Assembly (NCBI RefSeq): GCF_013373865.1
Contig: NC_050467.1
Coordinates: 29,720,996 to 29,784,995, forward strand
From: Monomorium pharaonis
Taxonomy: Eukaryota; Arthropoda; Insecta; Hymenoptera; Formicidae
Reading direction: 5' to 3'
DNA length: 64,000 nt
The notes beneath the pieces are model-generated. The model had not been told where the DNA came from, made no database searches, and saw only the letters and a program-made list of their open reading frames with translations. Positions 32,327-43,246 of the stretch are shown here, piece after piece. A program made the position numbers and the translations under genes. The first letter of the stretch is position 1; each line of letters begins with the position of its first letter.

Positions 32327-33893
32327 ATGGAGCAATACGTGGTTTTTGACGCTTCCTCAGATGAAGAAGATTTTATTCTTCCTCCAGCACCATTATATGA
32401 ACAACCTGTCAGGGACGAAGAAAATGATAGTAATTTCTATTATTCTATAGTTAAATTCATTAAATATTGAAAAGATAAAAAATTTCCTAATCTAACCTAA
32501 TAATCTAACAACCTAAAAACAATATTTTAGTTTATGACGAGTTACAAATACTACATCCAGTTTTTGGACGACTTCAAAGGATACAGCATGTAAAAATATT
32601 GAATTATGTAAAAAATATTGTTAACAATTATGACAATATTGATTTTATTATGCACTTTCGTTTGTCAAGGGAAAAAACATACGAATTAATAAATAAATTT
32701 AGAATATCTGAAATATTTATTTCTTTGCAAGGTATGTATTTTACTGTATGTTTTTGTATATAAAATATATCTTATGTATGTATGTATGCTATAACAAAAA
32801 AGGTTATTTTCAATATAAAAGAATTGACATTTTATTTTATATTTAGATGATGCTGGGCGATCTAATATAACAGCAGAGAAACATATATTGTGTTTCCTAT
32901 GGTTCGTAGGTCATGAAAGTGCTTCTTATCGCGATGTAGCTGACCGATTTGGAATAACAATAAGTACTTTGTACCACATAATAATTAGAGTAACAGATTT
33001 TATAATGTTACTAGCACCAAATGTTATTAAATACCCAACTTTAGCAGAAAAAGAAGAAACTGCAACATTTTATAGAGAAAGAAAAGGATTTCCTGGTATA
33101 ATCGGTAATCATGTTTATATTTATTACTATATATCTTTAGATATTATGTACTCATATTTCCTTTCTTTTAAGGTGCTATTGATGGTTCGCATATTAGAAT
33201 TGATAAACCAATAGAAGATCCAGAATCATACGTCAACCGAAAACAATATTTTTCTTTGCATATTCAAGGAACAGTGAATCATAAAATGCAGTTTATTGAT
33301 GTTTTCATAGGATATCCTGGTTCTGTTCACGATGCACGAGTTTTTAAGAATTCACCATTGCGTAACAATCTACGTGAATTGTGTGCAGGTTATTTCAGAA
33401 ATAATACTAATAACATATGTCAAAACTAATAAAACTGATATTAAAAATCGATCCTTTACTAAATTTTCTTTCAGATAACTATATTTTGCTTGGAGATAGC
33501 GCATATCCATGTTTGAAAGAATTAATTGTACCGTACAGAGACAATGGACATTTGTCACGTGCACAAAGAATTTTTAATCAAAAACTAAGTTCCTGTAGGG
33601 TAATTATTGAAAATGCTTTTGGATGTCTAAAACAACGTTTTCGACAACTATATCATTTTAAATTACGTGATATAGTACGCATGGTACGTGTAATACATGC
33701 GTGTTGCGTACTTCATAATATATGACAAGTTTAGAAGATTTACAATATCTTGAAGAACCTATAAATGATCAGTATCCTGATATGGGAGCACAAAACTTAT
33801 ATATTAATATTGATGAAACAGTACGAGACCATGATACTGGAGTACATATCCGAAATGAATTATGTCATTTATTATCAATAAATAATAATGAAT
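32327..33893 (+). CDS. Harbinger transposase, five exons, tail frameshift
   Basis: DDE_Tnp_4/HARBI1-like transposase that cuts and rejoins the element. Exons by eye: 32327-32412, 32530-32731, 32847-33099, 33172-33388, 33475-33893, with GT..AG introns. ATG at 32327 opens MEQYVVFDASSDEED. A helix-turn-helix-like stretch is in exon 3 (SYRDVADRFGITISTLYHII). The triad is present: Asp in AIDGSHIRID, Asp in LLGDSAYP, Glu in IIENAFGCLKQRF, with GSVHDARVF between. After VLHNI (about 33722) a one-base loss shifts the frame, and the remaining acidic tail (LEDLQYLEEP.., to TAA near 33893) is read in another phase. The catalytic core looks intact. Confidence 0.8.
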
Positions 33894-33920
33894 AAAATTA
33901 AAGAAAAGCAATCGACTTTT

Positions 33921-34163
33921 TGTTAGTGTTAGGGTGGAAGTATCGCGAACGACCGACACGCCGAACTGTGGACACTATAGCTTTATTAATACAAAAGGTG
34001 AATATACGAGAAACGAATACCGTGAGACGACCGCGACAACGTACTCGAATGGCGGAAGGCCAGACTCTTACGCGGTAGTGAACGAAAGTGAACGCACGGG
34101 GGCGCTACCGGTTTCCGTCCCGCATGCGGATCGCACCATCGATTACCATCGATATCGATAACA
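33921..34163 (-). repeat. copia 3' LTR
   Basis: 243 bp with TGTTATCG and CTAACA ends on -. Identical by eye to 38549-38791. The purine run GCTCGAGGGGAAG directly precedes it on - (34164-34176) as the polypurine tract. Confidence 0.93.
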
Positions 34164-34198
34164 CTTCCCCTCGAGCCGCAGCGGAGGCGGTCACACCT

Positions 34199-37100
34199 CT
34201 ATAGGCTTAAGGACTTCAGACCCATAAGACGAACACAGTCCTCGTGCTTCCTTCTCGGTAGTCCTTTTGTGAGAACATCCGCTGCCATCTCATCGGTTGG
34301 AATGTATTCGATGGATATGTCTCTCCTCTTGACAGCGTCACGCACAAAGTGGTGCCTGATGTCAATGTGCTTTGTGCGAGCGTGATGCACCGGATTCGCA
34401 GCCAATTTCTGCGCACCTAAGCTGTCGCTCTTTATGATGACGCTCTTCAGATTAACTCCAAAGTTCTTCAATAGTCCTCTCATGTACAGGGCCTCCTTGG
34501 TTGCCTCGGATAAGGCCATGTACTCTGCTTCGACTGATGACAGTGCCACCGTCTGCTGCTTCTTGGATTCCCAGTTCACTGGTCCGCCGCCCATAATGAA
34601 GACATAGCCTGTGTATGATCTACGGTCGACGTTGCATCCTCCCCAATCGGCATCCGCAAACATCATAGGAGGGTCGTCCGAGCGCTCGAATATGAGCCCC
34701 ATGTTGCTGGTTCCCTTCAAGTAACGTAGAACACGTTTTGCAGCCTTCCAGTGAGTTTCAGTATAGCAGTCGTTGAATTGGCTTAGGTAGCTCACTGCGT
34801 GAGTGATGTCGGGCCTCGTTCCCACGGATAGGTACATTAAGGCCCCGATTAATTCCCGGTATGGAAAATCGGCTTCCTGCTCGATTTCGTCGTCCTGGTC
34901 ACTGACTAGTTTGAGGCCGGGTTCCAACGGTGTCGTCACTGGTTTGCACTCGGACATGCCGAACCTGTCCAGGACATCCAGAATGTAGCCTCTTTGACCG
35001 ATGGTAACCGCGTTCTCACTCCTCGTGAATTCCAGGCCTAGACAGTGCTTCACGTTGCCCAGATCTTTAACGCTGAACTTGGCGCCGAGATGATCCTTCA
35101 GCTTCTTAATGATCGCCTTGTCCCGTGACATGATCAAAATATCGTCCACGTATACAATCACGAAGCTCCTACTCTCGCCCGATCCAATGTGGTAGACGCA
35201 CGGGTCGGCTTCAGAAGGTGTCGCGCCAACGCTTCGCAATTCTTCGTCCAGTCGTTCGTTCCAGGCGCGTCCCGCTTGCTTAAGTCCATACAAGGCCTTT
35301 TTTAACAGACAAACAACGTCTCCTTCCCTTAGCTCCTTCAGCATATCCCTTGCCATGCTCCGGGTAGTCTTACTTCCTTGTCCGGATTGAACGATGTGCT
35401 CCAAGATATCCTCTAAGTGTTTCGGAGGTTCCATGAATATTTTTTCTTTCACGTCGCTGTTCAGGTAAGCCGTTGTGATGTCTAGTTGCTCAATCAACAT
35501 GTCGCGCTGAGCTGCAATAGCTACCGCCGTCCGTATAGAACTCAGCCTGGCAACGGGGGCAAATGTCTCGCGAAAGTCTATGCCGGGTCTCTGGGAAAAT
35601 CCGCGTGCTACCACGCGAGCCTTTCTCTTTTCAATGTCCCCGTTAGAGTTATACTTGTTTCGTAGGACGAACCTACTTCCAATTGCTTGTTGATCCTCGG
35701 TGCGTTTGATTAGCGTCCATGTATTGTTTGTAATAAGGGCTTTTACCTCCGATGCCATAGCTTCTTTCCAGGCCGATGAATCCGTCCCCGAGATTGCTGA
35801 TTTTATAGGGATCTCGGCCAGACAGGCGACCTCATCTCGATCCTGTAGGTTGGCGCAGCGCTCCTTTCTAGGACGACCTGGACGTCCGGTCCGAATTATG
35901 CGAGGGCGCCCGGGCCTACGTGCCGGTGTTTCGACCTCATTTTGATCTCCTTGATCTGCCTCCTCAGGCTCCTCTGCGAGTATTTCTTCGTCGGATTGTC
36001 TCGAGGTTAGCTCAATATCGATGTATGGGGTCTTCGGACGATCAGTAGAATTCTCTGAATCGTTTTCTTCTTCTCGGTCGTTGGTTTCGCCTCCCGGGTG
36101 GAAGTCTTCAAACAATGTCTTCGATCCCTCGACGTGTTCCTCCAGAAACTGCACGTCCCTGGTTACCTCGACCTTTCGCGACTCGGGTATCCACACTCGA
36201 TAACCCTTAGACTCAGCAGAATATCCTATGAATACTCCTTTTCTTGATCGAACGTCAAACTTCCCCTTCGTCGGGTTTCTGTCGAGACAGAACACCTTGC
36301 ATCCAAACTCTCTGAAGTGTTTTACCACCGGTGCTCTGCCGTGCCAAGCCTCGTAAGGCGTTTTTCCGTTGAGCTTCTTGGTAGGACATCGATTTCGTAT
36401 GTAGTTCGCTGTAGAAACCGCCTCGGCCCAGAACGATGAAGGTAGACCGGATTGGACCAAAAGACATCTCGCCGATTCCACCAATGTCCGGTTTTTTCTC
36501 TCTGCCACTCCGTTCTGTTCTGGCGTGTAAGCTGTCGTTAGACGACGCTGTATTCCTTGCGACTTGAGGTATTCATTGAACTCCCTGTTGACGAACTCGC
36601 GCCCGTTGTCGGACTGGATGCTTTTTATCTTTGTGTTGTGTTGGTTTTCGACGAGGGTTTTAAAGGTCTTGAACTCCTCGAGCGCTTGACTCTTATTCGT
36701 GATAAATCTTACTTCCGTCCACCTCGTGCAGTCATCAGTAAACGTGATGAAGTAAGTCGACCCGCCGTTCGACGACATGCGCATAGGGCCGCAAATATCG
36801 GTGTGGACGAGCTCTAATTTCTTTGTTTCCCGACTGGATTCCTTTGGAAAAGACGGCCGTGTCATCTTCCCCTGAATGCAGATCTCACATTTTAAGCCTT
36901 CGTTTCCATCTCGAATATCGATTCCGCGAACAGCTCCGCTCTTGACCGCGCTATGCAGATCTCGAAAATTTAGGTGGCCCATCCGTCGATGCCAGATTGA
37001 TGAAGAATTCATCGATGCCACAGAATTTTCGCTTGGTTTACTCACGAGTTCGACCTCCTGGCAACTTTCAGGCAGCGTCCCTTCCACGTAGTAGAGATTA

Positions 37101-38257
37101 TCGGCGCGCTTCGCAGTTAGCTTAGTGAGTCCGTTCTTGTCGATGATCGTGGCCCTCCGTTTGCTAAAGATCACATCGTATCCCTTGTCCGTAATCTTTG
37201 AGACTGACAATAAGTTCATACGGAGTTCAGGAACATGCAGCGTGTCTCGCAGGGTCACGTCGCTCCGCTTGCCATCCACAGTCGCCACGACTCTAGCAAC
37301 ACCTCTCGCCTTTATTTCAGTGGATGCGTTGTTCGCCAGCTTCAATCTGCCGGAATCGCTCTCGTTGACGTCTGTAAACGTGTTAATATCTTTGCAGAGA
37401 TGCGAAGTACACCCGCTATCCAGGCACCAGATACTTACGTTAGAGTTATCTGTTGCTTGACACGCTTCATCCCCGTCATCGGTCGATAGAAGGGACACCC
37501 CCGTGGATTGCGTCTCACTTGCCTTCTTCGATGTACACTCCGAGGCCTTGTGTCCTTTCTCGTGACATTTGAAGCATTTGAGCTCGAAATTTTTGACCTT
37601 GCGTTGATCACTCTTTCCGGGACGGGCCTTCGGTTTCTTCTTCTTTCCCACAAACATGGCACCTTGCACCGAGGTTGACGCAGATGCTCTTCTCGCATCG
37701 TATTCCTCAATTATCTTAATGCGTAAGTTCTCGGGCGTCGGTAATTGATCACGACTTTCGATAGCGCACCTGAAATTTTCGTAACTCGCCCGTAAACTGT
37801 AGAGCATCATTATCGCCAGCAAATCCGGATTGATGTCCACATCCATATCGGATAACTTATCGACCGCGTCGATAAAAACATGGAGGTGCTCCCGCACATC
37901 GCCCGTTTCGTCCATCTTTTGTAAAGTGAGACTTTTCAACAGGGTTGCTTTGCGCGCCGGCCCCTTCGATTGGAACGTGCTCTCTAGCTTAATCCACAGC
38001 TCACGAGACGTTGTGCAACCTTTTACTAGTTTCAGCTGACCGGCACTTATGGACAGTATTAGATCCGACTTTGCCTTGTCGTCCTTCGTGGACCATTCAC
38101 GAACCGCGTCGCCTTCCGTGGGTTCGGGCTTCGGTATGTCTCCGCTTACATACCCCCAAGCGTCGTTCTTGATCAACAACGCTTTCATCTGAAGCTTCCA
38201 CGTGTCGTAGTTATCGCGTCCGAGCGCCTCAATGCGTACGCCACTGTTCGTATTCAT
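34199..38257 (-). CDS. copia Gag-Pol polyprotein, 1352 residues, intact
   Basis: One uninterrupted frame from ATG 38257 to a stop at 34199. In order: a Gag domain (DNYDTWKLQMKALL and following, UBN2/DUF4219-like), a CCHC knuckle CFKCHEKGHKASEC (about 231), aspartic protease WCLDSGCTSH (about 280), integrase with HRRMGHLN and CEICIQGK zinc residues, catalytic Asp in VHTDICGP and IQSDNGREF and Glu in AERKNRTLV, reverse transcriptase with IVYVDDILIM (about 1010), and RNase H with FADADWGG and SSVEAEYMALSEA. The order PR-IN-RT-RH marks copia rather than gypsy. No stop or frameshift was seen. Codon use is more GC-rich than the flanking Harbinger. Only function itself is unproven. Confidence 0.95.
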   Translation of the reverse strand: MNTNSGVRIEALGRDNYDTWKLQMKALLIKNDAWGYVSGDIPKPEPTEGDAVREWSTKDDKAKSDLILSISAGQLKLVKGCTTSRELWIKLESTFQSKGPARKATLLKSLTLQKMDETGDVREHLHVFIDAVDKLSDMDVDINPDLLAIMMLYSLRASYENFRCAIESRDQLPTPENLRIKIIEEYDARRASASTSVQGAMFVGKKKKPKARPGKSDQRKVKNFELKCFKCHEKGHKASECTSKKASETQSTGVSLLSTDDGDEACQATDNSNVSIWCLDSGCTSHLCKDINTFTDVNESDSGRLKLANNASTEIKARGVARVVATVDGKRSDVTLRDTLHVPELRMNLLSVSKITDKGYDVIFSKRRATIIDKNGLTKLTAKRADNLYYVEGTLPESCQEVELVSKPSENSVASMNSSSIWHRRMGHLNFRDLHSAVKSGAVRGIDIRDGNEGLKCEICIQGKMTRPSFPKESSRETKKLELVHTDICGPMRMSSNGGSTYFITFTDDCTRWTEVRFITNKSQALEEFKTFKTLVENQHNTKIKSIQSDNGREFVNREFNEYLKSQGIQRRLTTAYTPEQNGVAERKNRTLVESARCLLVQSGLPSSFWAEAVSTANYIRNRCPTKKLNGKTPYEAWHGRAPVVKHFREFGCKVFCLDRNPTKGKFDVRSRKGVFIGYSAESKGYRVWIPESRKVEVTRDVQFLEEHVEGSKTLFEDFHPGGETNDREEENDSENSTDRPKTPYIDIELTSRQSDEEILAEEPEEADQGDQNEVETPARRPGRPRIIRTGRPGRPRKERCANLQDRDEVACLAEIPIKSAISGTDSSAWKEAMASEVKALITNNTWTLIKRTEDQQAIGSRFVLRNKYNSNGDIEKRKARVVARGFSQRPGIDFRETFAPVARLSSIRTAVAIAAQRDMLIEQLDITTAYLNSDVKEKIFMEPPKHLEDILEHIVQSGQGSKTTRSMARDMLKELREGDVVCLLKKALYGLKQAGRAWNERLDEELRSVGATPSEADPCVYHIGSGESRSFVIVYVDDILIMSRDKAIIKKLKDHLGAKFSVKDLGNVKHCLGLEFTRSENAVTIGQRGYILDVLDRFGMSECKPVTTPLEPGLKLVSDQDDEIEQEADFPYRELIGALMYLSVGTRPDITHAVSYLSQFNDCYTETHWKAAKRVLRYLKGTSNMGLIFERSDDPPMMFADADWGGCNVDRRSYTGYVFIMGGGPVNWESKKQQTVALSSVEAEYMALSEATKEALYMRGLLKNFGVNLKSVIIKSDSLGAQKLAANPVHHARTKHIDIRHHFVRDAVKRRDISIEYIPTDEMAADVLTKGLPRRKHEDCVRLMGLKSLSL

Positions 38258-38534
38258 CGCGTGCAGTTCGTACCGGCGTCACGAGAAGAAAAGGAACACG
38301 AAAATCAGCGATCGAATGCGCGTCTCACTCTTGTCGTATACTCCGCACTCTCGATCGATTTCCCGCGCGTACGTCGAACCGAGAAGCACTCGCAATAGTG
38401 TCCCGTTCTGTATCCGATGCTTTATGGCACTCTTCCGTCCCGACAGCTCTCTCGCTCACGCCGAGATCTCGCGCCAGACAAAGTATTGTACCGCGTGTAT
38501 GCAACCGAACGTCACTCCTGCGATTTCGGATGAT

Positions 38535-38548
38535 CTGGGCCCATAACC
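38535..38548 (-). promoter_or_regulatory. copia primer-binding site, internal tRNA-iMet type
   Basis: Right after the 5' LTR, - reads GGTTATGGGCCCAG. This is complementary to the anticodon stem-loop of initiator tRNA-Met (CTGGGCCCATAACC), not to its 3' end. Drosophila copia is known to prime from an internal cleavage site of this tRNA. Confidence 0.85.
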
Positions 38549-38791
38549 TGTTAGTGTTAGGGTGGAAGTATCGCGAACGACCGACACGCCGAACTGTGGA
38601 CACTATAGCTTTATTAATACAAAAGGTGAATATACGAGAAACGAATACCGTGAGACGACCGCGACAACGTACTCGAATGGCGGAAGGCCAGACTCTTACG
38701 CGGTAGTGAACGAAAGTGAACGCACGGGGGCGCTACCGGTTTCCGTCCCGCATGCGGATCGCACCATCGATTACCATCGATATCGATAACA
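38549..38791 (-). repeat. copia 5' LTR
   Basis: 243 bp, identical by eye to the 3' LTR. It contains AATAAAGC on - within TTGTATTAATAAAGCTATAG, a likely polyadenylation signal. Confidence 0.93.
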
Positions 38792-39278
38792 CTTTTTATG
38801 TCTTCCTTTATTTTATCTATTTTTTTTTAACATAAAAGATATTTAATATAATTTAATAATTAATAGAAATGAATAAGATGCGCAATAAAAAATAAATAGA
38901 AAAACTAAGAAAACGTATAGTAGATACTGAAATACAGTGTACAAAATAAAAGATTTATTAACTATTAATATTTTTTATAAAAGTAATTTGCATTTTGTTT
39001 AAAATAAGTGCTAAAAATATAAAATACTTATATTACTAATAAAATAAAAATACTTATTTTTAAAAATACTTTTCTTATTTTTAATAAAAATAAATAAAAA
39101 ATAAAAATATAACGTTTAAATAAAATACAAATAAAATAAAAATGCAATTTTTTTAAAGTCCAAGTAAAAAAAATTCTCTACTATAACATAAACTATGCAT
39201 CTGTAACTTGTACATTTATAATTTTATACTGTAATATAAATTGTACCTCTGCATCTAACATTTTTAACTTTTGCAATT

Positions 39279-41220
39279 TTATAACTGATTTTCTTGTTTA
39301 TTTTCAAGAAAAATTTCTTTTAATAATCGATTTCTTTCTTCTCTTAATTGATTTGCCTTCATTAGTTGTTCCTCTATTTTTTTCATTGATTCTTTATAAG
39401 TATTTCTCATCTCTTTATATTCCGGTATTAACTGTTGTTGTACTTCATTTTTTTAGCCTTTTCTTCCTGAATATTATTTAAAAGTTGTTCCATTGTTTTG
39501 TGCCACATTTTTGAAGGTCTTGTCGTATTACTTATTTCTTTTCTTTGCCTATTATGTGATACTGTCTGCAACTTGTATATGTTATAAGTTATAACAATTA
39601 TATTGATATCACTTATATTGATGAAGAAACTGTATTGCATGCTTACTTGATTTAAAGAGTTATTTTCAATGTTATTTATAGTTATATTCGAGATTTCTTC
39701 TCGAGAAGAGGATTCCCTTGGCGGAAGTTCGACATTTTCCGATATAGTGTTTGATGTTGTTGGTTCGGTTTCCAAATTGACATCAATTTGATTTTCTGTA
39801 GTTCTGTAGTATGTGTATAATGAATAAAACAGTTACGTTATCTAAATATTTTACTAATTATATATTTATTATATATTTATATATTTCATTTAGACGTATA
39901 GAAATTATTATATTACTACCAAATAATTAATACTTTCTATTTTTGAATCTGATATAAAACTTACAAAGATTTGTTAATTTGGACATCATCTCGTAAAAGT
40001 AAGCCTTGCTTTCCAGATACTGCCAATGGACGGATGTTGTGCCTATAACCCATAAGTTCAGTTAACTGCCTACAAATATAATCAACGCATTATATTCCAT
40101 ATATAGTTTTTCATAAATTTTGAAATAAATAATTAATGTTAAATAATATGTATTTACGTTTCATATGGACATGATATGCGAGCTCTGCCTGTTTTATTAT
40201 TATTTAAAATCATATTTTTGTAACTTCTTTCTAAAGATTTATACTTGTTTTCTACTTGTATAAGTGTAATATTATATCCATATCTTTGCATACTTTCGGT
40301 TATTTTTTGCCATAACATTTTCTTGGTTCTAATTTTTCTATTTACCAATAAATCACTTTTTTCTTTGTATAATTGCAAGAACAATTTTGTCGTTGCATCG
40401 TTCCAAAAAAATGTTTCTCTTTTATCTTCATTTATTTTATTACCATTGTTTTCTTCATTAGTATTATTTTCATTAATATAATTTTCATTATAATCATTAA
40501 TGTTCTCATGACCATAATTTTCATCATTTTGTTGATCATTGGTATCATTTGTTGATTTTATGTTTTCATGTAATTTAATAAATATTAATTGGTCATCAAC
40601 AGTACATTGCAATGTATCGCAAGTAAAATCTATTTCCTTATATTTTAATAGAAATTGTACACCTTCTACAAAAGTATTGTATTATATTATATTAACATTT
40701 TTATCTTTTTATCCATAAATTTATAGTTATCCCTAATAGCCAAATGTTGACAGAATGTCGACAGACTGGCAACAAATTTGATTAGAAATGTTAGCAGACT
40801 GAACTCATCTGTGGTTTCATTCTGTTAACATTTTGATGACAAAAATCCAGCAGACTCTGTTGTTTTGCAGCAGGGTCTGCTCGATTTCTGCTGCCAGTCT
40901 GCTGACATAGAACGTCAACAGATCCTGTTAGATTTCTGGTAGCAGTTTGTTGACATCGTTAGATATTAAAGAGTCTGTTTGAAGTCTGTCGCCTTTCTGG
41001 CATCAAGTCCTAACAACAGACTCTGCACATAATGTTTCTTCAGATTTGGCTATCAGGATACTGAATAGCTACTGATATTTACATAAACAATATCTGTTCA
41101 TAATTTATATATTTAAATAATTTTAATACCTTTAGATTCACACGTAACATTTCCATTAATGTCTACTAAAATATTTCCACTTGCATCTCTTTTAATATAT
41201 GAATTTATTCCTTTTTCCAT
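39279..41220 (-). CDS. Harbinger Myb/SANT-like accessory protein, five exons, tail frameshift
   Basis: Partner of the transposase at 32327. Exons by eye on -: 41220-41130 (ATG, MEKGINSYIKRDASGN), 40665-40158, 40069-39965, 39803-39653 and 39562-39279, all with GT..AG introns. Exon 2 has an Asn/Glu/Asp-rich stretch, then the trihelix-type domain with FFWNDATTKLFLQLYKEK, MLWQKITESM and NKYKSLERSYKN. The last exon encodes a coiled coil rich in Glu, Arg, Lys and Gln ending at TAA 39281-39279. The frame slips by one at a seven-A run near 39445 inside that exon, so a straight reading stops at 39428. Intron 1 hosts the foldback at 40729-41059. Confidence 0.75.
40729..41059. mobile_element. word-repetitive MITE in intron 1 of the Myb-like gene
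   Basis: The ends ATCCCTAATAGCCAAAT and ATTTGGCTATCAGGAT (approximate) are inverted. The interior repeats GCAGACT, CAGCAGACTCTG, TCTGCTGCCAGTCTGCTGAC and GTTGACA words in both orientations. The ends resemble those of the short palindrome at 9242-9300. Confidence 0.6.
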
Positions 41221-41549
41221 ATTCGTAAATTTTTTTTAATACGAATAAACTTGAAATATACCTAAAAAATACAAATATTAAGTATGAATCAAACATACAT
41301 TATATTTTCTCTTTTAGGTTACGTGTTACGTATTTCAAATTTACCTCGTATTGTACTGCTTCGTACTGCTTTGCACGCTGTGCACTACCTCCAGACCTAG
41401 GGCAAGCAGTTCAGAGAACTCTTGCACTAAGTTCTGCTGCACTATTGAAAAGAACAGTGACTACTGACGTCATTTCTGCTAAAAAGAACGCTTTAGTGTA
41501 CACTTTTTGAACTAGTGCCAGAAGTTCAGGTGGAAAGAACAAACCTGTT

Positions 41550-42520
41550 ATTTGGATCTGGGATAGGTAGAGGAATTACATTCTGAATTTCATATTTCGG
41601 TATTGATATGAGTGGAAATTTCAGAATGGTGTATATGTGAGAATGGTCGCAATACGCGCCTATTTCTGCGAATCTTTCTATTGTCGACCATTCTTTGCCT
41701 ATTCTAAATGGGAAATATAATCCTTCAGGCAATTTCGAGCTTGCGTCTTTAAGAGACTCTATTATTTCATTGATGGGTGTTAGGCGAGGATGCAACATTC
41801 CCTTTTTTACATTTGCTACGTATTCTAATACGTCTTCTGCGTCTCGCGTTAAGTCAGCTAGTATAGCGGTAATAATTATGAAATGTTCATGTAGATTATT
41901 CTGTTTTTCGTCTTCGATAAGTTTTGTCCGTAATTTGTCAGTTGCGTCTGCGAGAGTGTTTTCGTTTTGTCGTATTGTTCATTCGTTGTTGTCAATGTGG
42001 GCTATTGTCGCTTTCATTATTTTCAGTTGGTTTTTTATTGCATGTTTGTTTAGTTCTTCAGCATTATGCAATATTGTTAATTGCTCGTTGATGAGTTTTT
42101 CATCATTTGCATCCATGGTACCGAACAATGATTTCGCCACAGATCCTATTCCATCGACCAATCCTCTCTTTTGTGCGGTTTGTTTCTTGTACGTTGAGTT
42201 TATTCGCTCTATTAGGTTATTTGTTCTTTCGAAATCTTTCTTAATAATTTCATGCAAGTTTGTGCATGTTTCCTTGCCGATTACGGCTATCATCTAACAT
42301 AAATTGTCTGTTTTATGTATGTATTTTTCTAATTGCGTAAGTCGTTTGGTTAGTGACGTAGCGTCTACTTTGATTATCACCTTCCAGGAAGACTCCACTT
42401 GGTGTAGTATTCCTATCTTCTCGAAATATATTCCCGGATGAAGGGTGAATCTTTCTATCTCGTACTGTGGCCTTATGTCCGGTTCTTCCGCGGCATTTAG
42501 TGTTGCCCAGATTATACATC
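41550..42520 (-). pseudogene. env N-terminal part, F-type fusion protein, broken
   Basis: On -, a splice acceptor (ATTACAG, about 42521) opens a reading frame ending in the Harbinger at 41546. Recognisable parts are HPGIYFEKIG, a segment with GSVAKSLFG and nearby acidic residues (the conserved post-cleavage motif of baculovirus F-type and errantivirus Env), and a later helical region. Stops interrupt it near 42294 (TAG) and 41976 (TGA). F-type Env mediates membrane fusion in errantiviruses; this copy is inactivated by stops and by the insertion. The rest is at 31438-32196. Confidence 0.8.
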
Positions 42521-42796
42521 TGTAATTATTAAAAAAAAATTTTTTTTTTTTTTGTGTACGAGGAATTTCTTATTAGATCGGTTTTCGCTACGCGTATCTT
42601 ATTAAATTGTGTCAGCGTTTTGCTGCACGTGCGTTTGATGCTGCTAGTTTGTGGCTGCTTAGTAGTGCATTTTTTATTCGTTCTCGTCTTTCTTTTTTGC
42701 CTTTCCTTTTTCTTTTGGGCGGTCCGAATTTTTAGTCTTTTGTCGGCCTTCCATTAGTTCGTTTGCGTGTCGAGAATTTTAAATTTTCACGTTGTC

Positions 42797-43246
42797 ATGT
42801 ATCGTCGTGATCTAAGTTCGTGCGATAGTGCGGAGAGTGAGGGGAGTGATTGTGGCGAAAGCACTGGTTACGATGATGTTTTTTCCGACTTCCATGATCG
42901 GGAGATAGTCATACTATCGGATGACTTGGAGGAAATGAATTATATTCCGTTGGACGAGTATAAAGGTTCTGATCCTGCCGAGCCTTTGCCTATCAAAGGC
43001 TATGAACATTTCGCCGGGTGCGATGATGGTCCCGTTCCTTGGGAGGAACTCGATTTATATGTGGACATTTCGGAGGATCTTGACATGAGTAATTTTGTAA
43101 ATGCGGAGGACGAAGGAGCTTCCGACGGAGTGTGCTTCCATAGTGGCGAGTACGAGGATAATGAATGGTTTGCGATAGAGTTATATCTACGCGACGGAGT
43201 CTCGTCGTGCCTGGATCTTTCGCCTGAAGATCCAACTATGGCCTGA
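42797..43246 (+). CDS. acidic antisense ORF between pol and env of the provirus
   Basis: A 149-codon ORF on +, opposite to all other genes of the provirus. ATG 42797 (MYRRDLSSCDSAESEG) to TGA 43244-43246; an in-frame GTG at 42767 is not a likely start. It is about one-quarter Asp plus Glu, with few basic residues, and has motifs such as YIPLDEYKG, VPWEELDLYVD and DNEWFAIELYL. A first-rank signal is that its residues look protein-like, while the - strand here gives only Arg-rich fragments. AATAAA at about 43467 on + could end its RNA, overlapping the end of pol. No signal peptide, membrane segment or known domain was recognised. It may be an antisense accessory gene or a captured gene. Confidence 0.5.
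   Translation: MYRRDLSSCDSAESEGSDCGESTGYDDVFSDFHDREIVILSDDLEEMNYIPLDEYKGSDPAEPLPIKGYEHFAGCDDGPVPWEELDLYVDISEDLDMSNFVNAEDEGASDGVCFHSGEYEDNEWFAIELYLRDGVSSCLDLSPEDPTMA

Larger units (their letters stand above)
33916..38796 (-). mobile_element. copia LTR retrotransposon, apparently intact and young
   Basis: The element proper is 33921-38791 on -. The 243-bp LTRs (38791-38549 and 34163-33921) are identical by eye. CTTTT is duplicated at 33916-33920 and 38792-38796. A single open gag-pol frame spans the interior. The primer-binding site and polypurine tract are in place. Its insertion in the Harbinger spacer makes it the youngest layer here. Confidence 0.95.
32199..41546. mobile_element. PIF/Harbinger transposon, nearly complete, with copia inside
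   Basis: The terminal inverted repeats read AGGTTTGTTATTTCCAGCTG (left) and AGGTTTGTTCTTTCCACCTG (right, read inward), with further matches such as GCACTAGTTC. GTT is duplicated at 32196-32198 and 41547-41549. Transposase on + (32327-33893) and Myb-like protein on - (41220-39279) converge, the standard layout. The copia element at 33921-38791 lies between their 3' ends, so both genes were spared. Without copia the element is about 4.5 kb. Confidence 0.9.

Noticed and set aside
34803..38789. Several open frames on + within copia
   Set aside because: Shadows of the long gag-pol frame on -, without family resemblance.
41695..42297. 200-codon frame on + opposite env
   Set aside because: Hydrophobic and Ser/Cys/Phe-rich, as expected from the complement of a helical, charged env region. 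The - strand has the conserved env motifs.
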